Part shown: positions 53,272-57,975 of the stretch, in pieces
How the letters are laid out: each line of letters starts with the position of its first letter
How positions within the stretch are numbered: position 1 is the stretch's first letter
The notes under the pieces: generated by a model
The model's input: only the letters and a program-made list of their open reading frames with translations
What the model was told of the DNA's origin: nothing
Databases searched by the model: none
Assembly: GCF_042665195.1 (NCBI RefSeq)
Contig: NZ_JBHTBW010000017.1
Location: 1 to 57,975 of the forward strand
From: Laceyella putida
GTDB lineage: Bacteria; Bacillota; Bacilli; Thermoactinomycetales; Thermoactinomycetaceae
Direction: 5' to 3'
Length of the DNA stretch: 57,975 nucleotides
Program-made: the position numbers and the translations under genes

Positions 53272-53534
53272 AATCTTTTTCCTAAAAAAGATTGAGCTTG
53301 TTGACAAAGTAGCCCGGAGTCGATTTTTGAGTCTGCGTTCCTTGGTCGCTTGATCGGGAAGTAGCTCCGCTGCCGAACTCCGGCGCGGGCAAAGTCACTG
53401 CCGTTCTTAGGGTTGCCCGCTTTCCTCCTAAGTTCGGCGCTCCGCTTGATAAAAAGCTCCCAGTCACTCCGCTTTCAAAAATCTTACTCCACTTGGGTTT
53501 GTCTTCAATCTGAATCTTTTTCCTAAAAAAGATT
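53272..53534. repeat. Insertion between purK and purB: structured repeat flanked by 22-nt direct repeats
   Basis: A 22-nt palindromic sequence (AATCTTTTTCCTAAAAAAGA plus TT) occurs at 53272-53293 and again at 53513-53534. Between them is a GC-richer segment with nested stems (GCCGAACT with AGTTCGGC, and GCGGGCAA with TTGCCCGC, on the minus strand). A ~57-bp part matches 44778-44834. The layout suggests a small non-coding mobile or repetitive element within the operon. The open frame at 53282-53467 is not a supported gene. Confidence 0.65.
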
Positions 53535-54720
53535 ATTTATCATAAATAACCTTTTTTTCACGTTCCGTCAAAGGCGGCCAGATCTGCGATGCTTCGATCC
53601 AAGCGATTGCGCTCTCCAAATCATCCACCACCGTGACGTGTCCCATCTTCCGTCCTTTTTTTGCCTCTTTCTTTCCATACCAATGCACTTTCACATTTCC
53701 TGGCAACGTGCCATACGCTTGATTAAAAGCTTCACCATGTTCACCCAGAATATTCACCATCACCGACGGGGAGGTGAGTTCCGTCGGCCCAAGGGGCAAA
53801 CCGATCACCGCCCGCACAAATTGTTCGAACTGGGAGGTGAGGCAAGCATCAAACGTATAATGTCCCGAATTGTGTGGGCGTGGCGCCAATTCATTGACCA
53901 GGAGCTCGCCAGACTCTAGCGCGAACATCTCCACCGCAACCAGCCCAACCACTTCGAGTGAAGCGGCCACTCTCTCAGCCAAGCGCACCGCCTTGTCACT
54001 CATTCCTTCAGCGAGCGGCGCTGGAGTCACGGTCATATGCAAGATATGATGGCGATGCAGGTTGACAGAGGGAGGAAAGGCTTTCACCTCGCCATGAATG
54101 CTTCGTGCCACCACCACCGAACATTCTTTGTGGAAGGAAATGAATTTCTCAAGAATCAAGGGTTGTTCTTGCATAAACAACTCCTTTGGCAAGGCCGCCA
54201 CATCTTGCTCCGTTTTCAGCATCCACTGGCCTTTGCCGTCATATCCGCCAGTCGTCGTCTTCAATACAGCCGGCAACCCCAGCTCAGTCAGGCCTCGATG
54301 CAAATCCGCTTCTGTCACGACGGCGACATAGGGGGCAACAGGGATGCCCGCCGCCGTGAGCGCTTGCTTCTCCAACAACCGATGTCGCGTGATTTCAAGC
54401 AATCGGCTGCCTTGCGGAACATGCACTTGCCGTTCTAACGCACTGACCACAGTGGGATCGATATTTTCAAACTCATACACGATCATGTCAGCCGCATTCG
54501 CCAAGCGCTGGGCCGCCACTGGATCATCATAAGGCGCCGCAATATGTTGATCGGCCACTTGGCTACCCGGGCAGTCTGCCGCTGGATCCAGGGTGATGAA
54601 ATGAAATCCCAACTTCCGACCTTCGAGAATAACCATGCGCCCGAGCTGTCCACCGCCCAAGATGCCGATGGTTTGTCCTGGCTTGATTAAAGTCGCTGGC
54701 TTGTTCATCGTCTCGATCAT
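53533..54720 (-). CDS. purK: N5-carboxyaminoimidazole ribonucleotide synthase
   Basis: About 391-395 residues, an ATP-grasp enzyme converting AIR, bicarbonate and ATP to N5-CAIR. GILGGGQLGRMV binds the substrate, and KTTTGGYDGKGQWML and ELAPRPHNSGHYT are diagnostic. The ATG at 54720 overlaps the purE stop as ATGA; a second ATG four codons on is possible. Confidence 0.96.
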   Translation of the reverse strand: MIETMNKPATLIKPGQTIGILGGGQLGRMVILEGRKLGFHFITLDPAADCPGSQVADQHIAAPYDDPVAAQRLANAADMIVYEFENIDPTVVSALERQVHVPQGSRLLEITRHRLLEKQALTAAGIPVAPYVAVVTEADLHRGLTELGLPAVLKTTTGGYDGKGQWMLKTEQDVAALPKELFMQEQPLILEKFISFHKECSVVVARSIHGEVKAFPPSVNLHRHHILHMTVTPAPLAEGMSDKAVRLAERVAASLEVVGLVAVEMFALESGELLVNELAPRPHNSGHYTFDACLTSQFEQFVRAVIGLPLGPTELTSPSVMVNILGEHGEAFNQAYGTLPGNVKVHWYGKKEAKKGRKMGHVTVVDDLESAIAWIEASQIWPPLTEREKKVIYDK

Positions 54721-55205
54721 GTCAGTTCACTTTCCTTTATCACACGTTCGCGAATCCGCTCCCGCCGCTCGATCAACCGTTCACGCAACCGTTTATCTTG
54801 GATTCCCAGCATTTCTGCCGCCAGCAAACCGGCGTTGATCGCTCCGGCATCACCGATCGCCACCGTTGCCACAGGGACGCCGCCTGGCATTTGGACAATC
54901 GAAAGAAGGGAGTCGATTCCATTCAGCGTTGACGTTTTAATCGGCACGCCAATCACCGGCACAATCGTTTTCGCAGCAACCATGCCAGGCAGATGCGCCG
55001 CACCGCCCGCTCCAGCAACAATCACTTCAATCCCGCGCTCCGCCGCCGTTTCCGCATAACGAAACATCTCGTCTGGCGTGCGGTGAGCGGAAACGACTTT
55101 GGCCTCGTATGGAATCTCTAATTCGGCTAAAACATCACATGCTTTTTGCATTGTTGGCCAATCTGAAGTACTTCCCATTATGACCCCAACTTTTGGTTGC
55201 ATCAT
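54717..55205 (-). CDS. purE: N5-carboxyaminoimidazole ribonucleotide mutase
   Basis: About 162 residues from ATG 55205, after GAAGGGA; the frame is open to 55241. The class I PurE pattern GVIMGSTSDWPTM, SAHRTPDEM and GAGGAAHLPGM is complete. First gene of the operon. A PurR-type box, a promoter and a long leader hairpin lie upstream. Confidence 0.97.
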   Translation of the reverse strand: MMQPKVGVIMGSTSDWPTMQKACDVLAELEIPYEAKVVSAHRTPDEMFRYAETAAERGIEVIVAGAGGAAHLPGMVAAKTIVPVIGVPIKTSTLNGIDSLLSIVQMPGGVPVATVAIGDAGAINAGLLAAEMLGIQDKRLRERLIERRERIRERVIKESELT

Positions 55206-55230
55206 GTCCCGTTCCCTTCTATCTATTCTT

Positions 55231-55305
55231 GATGAAGACAAGCCTAATCAACAGCCTTTCTCAGGATAATAATATAGAAGTCTACTACTTAGGCTTATCT
55301 TCATC
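55231..55305 (-). promoter_or_regulatory. Long hairpin in the pur operon leader
   Basis: On the minus strand, 17 bases at 55305-55289 (GATGAAGATAAGCCTAA) pair with 17 at 55247-55231 with a single G-U, enclosing 41 nt. It sits about 25 nt ahead of the purE start. There is no T-run, so it is not a simple terminator, and the loop does not match the purine riboswitch core. It may affect mRNA stability or translation. Confidence 0.65.
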
Positions 55306-55355
55306 TTCAACGCTTTTACAGGATTGTGTGAGATTTTCTCCTTAAGCACATATTC

Positions 55356-55385
55356 AGTGTAACAATGAAGAAGGTGAAAAGTCAA
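55356..55385 (-). promoter_or_regulatory. purE promoter
   Basis: Minus strand TTGACT (55385-55380), 18-nt spacer, TACACT (55361-55356): a sigma-A-type promoter about 150 bp before purE. Confidence 0.75.
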
Positions 55386-55389
55386 CGAT

Positions 55390-55435
55390 AAAAACGAACA
55401 TTAACAATCCAATCAAATCCAGCGTTCGTGTTTGG
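55390..55435 (-). promoter_or_regulatory. PurR-type PurBox pair
   Basis: Inverted CGAAC (55428-55424) and GTTCG (55399-55395) motifs with A/T-rich surroundings, 24 nt apart, directly upstream of the -35. They resemble the paired PurBoxes bound by B. subtilis PurR, which represses purine genes when PRPP is low. Spacing is slightly wider than the usual. Confidence 0.65.
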
Positions 55436-55715
55436 TAGTTATTTTCTTTTAATCTTTCCTCCAGGAAGATGATTGCTAAATAAAATCATGAACATTCATC
55501 AGCCGAAATCTTTCCTTTGCCAAGATGCTCTTTTTTTCCAATAAGTATAATAAGCGAATACCTTTGACCGTGTCCCATAAGGAGGAAGCGTTCAGCACCA
55601 AGTTGGCGAAAAAAACATGCATTTATTCATTATCATGACGCCAATGGATACGAACATTGGGTAACAGACAAACCCCCTTCTTCCGTATTGGCGAAAAGGG
55701 GGTTTTTTGTCTTTG
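55436..55715. other. Intergenic region between the pur promoter and ggt
   Basis: A short plus-strand frame begins near a strong AAGGAGG (55580) but is broken at a run of seven As (55608-55614 region) and runs into the terminator at 55672-55706 (ACCCCCTT ... AAGGGGGT plus Ts). I do not call a gene. The terminator may serve ggt on the minus strand as well. Confidence 0.45.
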
Positions 55716-57473
55716 TTATTTGTCTAAACCAATGGCTGTGCTATCGCGTGATGAATCGCCCGCTCCATAATAGGTTCCTGTTTTCTGGTCGATCCAAATC
55801 GCATTGACATTGCCGATGACCTCCGGCTCTTCCGCAAAACGGTGCCCCATTTGCTCAAGCTCCGCCCTGACTGCATCAGGTACTCCCTCTTCCCAGCGGA
55901 CCGTCGGATATTGGGAACTGAAGATTCGCGGCTCTTCAATGGCTTGCTTGAGATCAAGCCCCTTGCTCAACTTGTTGAACATCACTTGATACACAGAAGC
56001 GATGATGGTGGAGCCACCTGGCGAACCAACCGTCATAAGTGGTTTTCCGTTTTGGAACAAGATGGTTGGCGTCATGCTACTCCGTGGGCGCTTATTGGGT
56101 TGCACTTCATTGGGTCCACCGGGGGCGGCGTCAAAATCAGTCAACTCATTGTTAAGGAAAAAACCATAACCCGGAACCATAATGGCCGTGCCAAACTCCT
56201 GTTCAATCGTGGTTGTGTAGGAAACCAAGTTCCCCCAGCGGTCGGCTACCGTAAAATGGGTGGTCTGTCCATTTTCATTATCCTGGAGCGCGCCCACCTG
56301 TGCCGGTGACTTGTCCTCATACTTCCACGGATTCCCAGGTTTAACGTTGGTGTTTACGCGATCGGGATCGATCAGTGCGGCTCGTTCGGCGATATAACGC
56401 GGATCAAGCATTCCTTTTAGAGGCATTTCCACAAATTCGGGATCTCCTAGATAGGCTCCCCGATCCGCATAAGCCAGGTGCATCGCTTCCACAAATAAGT
56501 GATACTTCTCTTTGGAGCGAAGATCTTGCTCCTTCGCTTTCACTTGTTCCAACAACTTGAGGATATAGAGCGCCGTCACTCCCCCCGAACTCGGCGGTGG
56601 CATGGTGGCCACTTGCACTCCCTCTATTTCTCCCCAAAGCGGTTGATCCATCGTCACTTGATACCGTCTCAGATCAGTCAGCTTCATCTGTCCGTTTCGT
56701 TTATTTACTTCTTGGACCAACGCTTTTCCGATTTCTCCTTGATAAAACGCGTCTGTCCCTTTCGCTTTAATCAAGCGGAACGTGTCAGCCAAATCACGCT
56801 GCACCAACACCTCCCCTTCTTTTAGCGGTTGTCCATGGGGGATGAATAATTCCCGCGCAGATGTTTGCGCCAGCCACTCTTTATTATCAGCAATCGACTT
56901 AGCCAAAACCCGGTTGACCTTGATCCCTTTTTCAGCCAAATGGATAGCGGGGTTAATCAACTCTGCCAAAGGGCGGGTGCCCCATTGGCACAAAGCGACT
57001 TCAAGCCCTTTTAAGGTGCCGGGCACGCCGACGGCATAACCTTCATGTGAGCGGACATCAAAGGGAATTTCCTTTCCCTTTTCATCTAAAAACATGTTGG
57101 GATGGGCCGACATGGGTGCTCGTTCGCGGCTATCGACAATGCTTACTTTTTTCTTCTTGGCATCATACACCATCATAAATCCGCCACCGCCAATACCGGA
57201 CATCATCGGTTCCACTACATTGAGAGCGAATTGAATCGCCACTGCGGCATCAACGGCGTTGCCCCCTTTTCTTAACACATCCGCTCCCACTTTTGACGCA
57301 AGCGGATGGGCTGTCACTACCATGCCCGTTTTCCCTGTCTCTATCCCATTGGAAACTGATAAATCTCGATGATACGAATTGACCGGCGCAGCAAATAATC
57401 CCCCTGCTGAAACAAGTATGAGAAGCAAGCTTAAGGCAACTGCGAAGCACACTTTCCAACGCCGCAAAAACAT
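55716..57473 (-). CDS. ggt: Secreted gamma-glutamyltransferase
   Basis: A 585-residue N-terminal-nucleophile hydrolase. A signal peptide covers about residues 1-28. The protein self-cleaves before the Thr of NGQTTHFTV (about residue 400) into large and small subunits. SGIGGGGFMMVYD, DSRERAP and the lid region RPRSSMTPTI, plus GSPGGSTI, are diagnostic. It releases glutamate from glutathione or poly-gamma-glutamate outside the cell. It starts at ATG 57473 after GGGGAGGGG. Confidence 0.95.
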   Translation of the reverse strand: MFLRRWKVCFAVALSLLLILVSAGGLFAAPVNSYHRDLSVSNGIETGKTGMVVTAHPLASKVGADVLRKGGNAVDAAVAIQFALNVVEPMMSGIGGGGFMMVYDAKKKKVSIVDSRERAPMSAHPNMFLDEKGKEIPFDVRSHEGYAVGVPGTLKGLEVALCQWGTRPLAELINPAIHLAEKGIKVNRVLAKSIADNKEWLAQTSARELFIPHGQPLKEGEVLVQRDLADTFRLIKAKGTDAFYQGEIGKALVQEVNKRNGQMKLTDLRRYQVTMDQPLWGEIEGVQVATMPPPSSGGVTALYILKLLEQVKAKEQDLRSKEKYHLFVEAMHLAYADRGAYLGDPEFVEMPLKGMLDPRYIAERAALIDPDRVNTNVKPGNPWKYEDKSPAQVGALQDNENGQTTHFTVADRWGNLVSYTTTIEQEFGTAIMVPGYGFFLNNELTDFDAAPGGPNEVQPNKRPRSSMTPTILFQNGKPLMTVGSPGGSTIIASVYQVMFNKLSKGLDLKQAIEEPRIFSSQYPTVRWEEGVPDAVRAELEQMGHRFAEEPEVIGNVNAIWIDQKTGTYYGAGDSSRDSTAIGLDK

Positions 57474-57665
57474 CCCCTCCCCATGTTTTACATAAATGTA
57501 TCAAAAGATATATATAGATTATTTTTAATTAATCAATAATAATTCCTTCTTGAATAAATTTGATTATTTTTTCCTAAGAGACGCTCCGTCCAATCTTCAT
57601 GAGATAACGACGGAAACACCACAAGGGGCGCTTTACTAATAGCCGTTTGGAGTCTTGATGGTCTA
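57474..57665. other. AT-rich region upstream of ggt
   Basis: No gene. The ggt promoter is probably within the very AT-rich 57490-57570, without a clear box pair. Confidence 0.4.
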
Positions 57666-57796
57666 GGGCATGTCTGGCAAATCAAGTTGATCGATAGGAG
57701 GCGGCGGAAAAACCTTTTCCCGATGAGCGCCGATGGACAAGTGAAGCGAATGGGAAAACGGTTTTGGAGCCGCCGACATATTTATCAGACACGCCC
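57666..57796. mobile_element. 131-bp TA-flanked miniature inverted-repeat element
   Basis: Ends are GGGCATGTCTGGCAAAT and, inverted, GGGCGTGTCTGATAAAT; TA stands on each side (57664-57665 and 57797-57798) as a possible target duplication. An inner inverted pair (GGCGGCGGAAAAACC with GGTTTTGGAGCCGCC) makes it strongly foldable. It shares its right ~50 bp with 7738-7787. Too short for a transposase, so it is probably a MITE mobilised in trans. Confidence 0.75.
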
Positions 57797-57880
57797 TAAA
57801 CACCTCCATGGGTAAGTCCATCGTCCTAAGGTGCAATGTTCAGGTCAACAACCCTAACAAAATGATTAAACAAAAGAAAA

Positions 57881-57911
57881 CCCCACTTCTCTTGAAGTGG
57901 GGTTGTTTTTG
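57881..57911 (-). terminator. Terminator after 5S rRNA
   Basis: Minus-strand AACCCCACTTC-aaga-GAAGTGGGGTT followed by TTCTTTT, a few bases past the rRNA end. Confidence 0.85.
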
Positions 57912-57975
57912 TGCCTGGCAACGACCTACTCTCCCAGGGCTTAGGCCCAAGTACCATCGGCGCTGGAGGGCTTAA
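57912..57975 (-). rRNA. rrf: 5S ribosomal RNA, 3' part only
   Basis: The minus strand reads to CCTGGGAGAGTAGGTCGTTG and then CCAGGCAC, the standard 3' end of bacterial 5S rRNA. The 5' part lies beyond the window, so a ribosomal RNA operon should continue to the right, transcribed toward this window. Confidence 0.93.

Noticed and set aside
55206..55435. A guanine/adenine riboswitch before purE
   Set aside because: The hairpin present lacks the three-way-junction core and loop sequences of the purine aptamer.
55558..55715. A small plus-strand gene after AAGGAGG at 55580
   Set aside because: The frame breaks at a run of seven As and would read through the terminator; no family resemblance.

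Overview
The window looks like chromosome from a Gram-positive, endospore-lineage Firmicute, most likely a Thermoactinomycetaceae or other Bacillales relative. This is inferred from the Bacillus-type purine operon order (purE-K-B-C-S-Q-L-F-M-N-H-D) followed by a YerA-like deaminase, CodY, a T-box leader in front of proC, the yfhP/mutY pair, a caa3-type oxidase operon with ctaB, and strong Shine-Dalgarno sites with many TTG and GTG starts.

Layout. 1-5 kb is accessory DNA: an insertion-sequence end, an AT-rich secreted C39-type peptidase, an orphan YolD-like gene, and a compact symmetrical element at about 2805-4859. That element has a tyrosine recombinase in the middle and two head-to-head CRISPR-like arrays on either side. 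Each array has a conserved structured leader of about 260 bp and ends in the same hairpin. No cas gene is visible. One spacer of the left array is a perfect 39-nt copy of the type I signal peptidase gene about 17 kb away in this window, oriented so that its RNA would be antisense to that mRNA. This is the most unusual content of the window.

5-9.6 kb holds an alpha/beta hydrolase, a StyA-like flavin monooxygenase, a small zinc-finger-like protein, a membrane protein and a frameshifted TrmO-like gene. 9.7-14.7 kb (minus strand) is the cytochrome c oxidase operon ctaB-ctaC-ctaD-ctaE-ctaF. 15-24.3 kb carries an ABC exporter coupled to an RsbT-like kinase, a beta-lactamase-fold hydrolase, codY, signal peptidase I, a broken ntdP/ygaC-like gene, proC with its T-box, a GNAT acetyltransferase and a membrane protein. 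24.4-41.4 kb mixes DNA repair genes (a uvsE remnant, mutY, alkA), pabB, a VanW-domain protein, YfhP, a mechanosensitive channel, a LysM/3D cell-wall protein, an O-antigen-ligase-like protein, a Fur-box-linked ABC ATPase, a peptidase E-like protein, an adenine-deaminase-like protein, a broken kptA and small proteins. 41.4-55.4 kb is the complete de novo purine operon with a PurR-type box and a long leader hairpin. 55.7-57.5 kb is a gamma-glutamyltransferase, followed by a short TA-flanked inverted-repeat element and the 3' end of a 5S rRNA gene.

Several genes here are broken by small frameshifts (ntdP, kptA, trmO, the 5' end of the recombinase) or by internal deletion (uvsE). All similarity calls are from memory of protein families; no database search was run.
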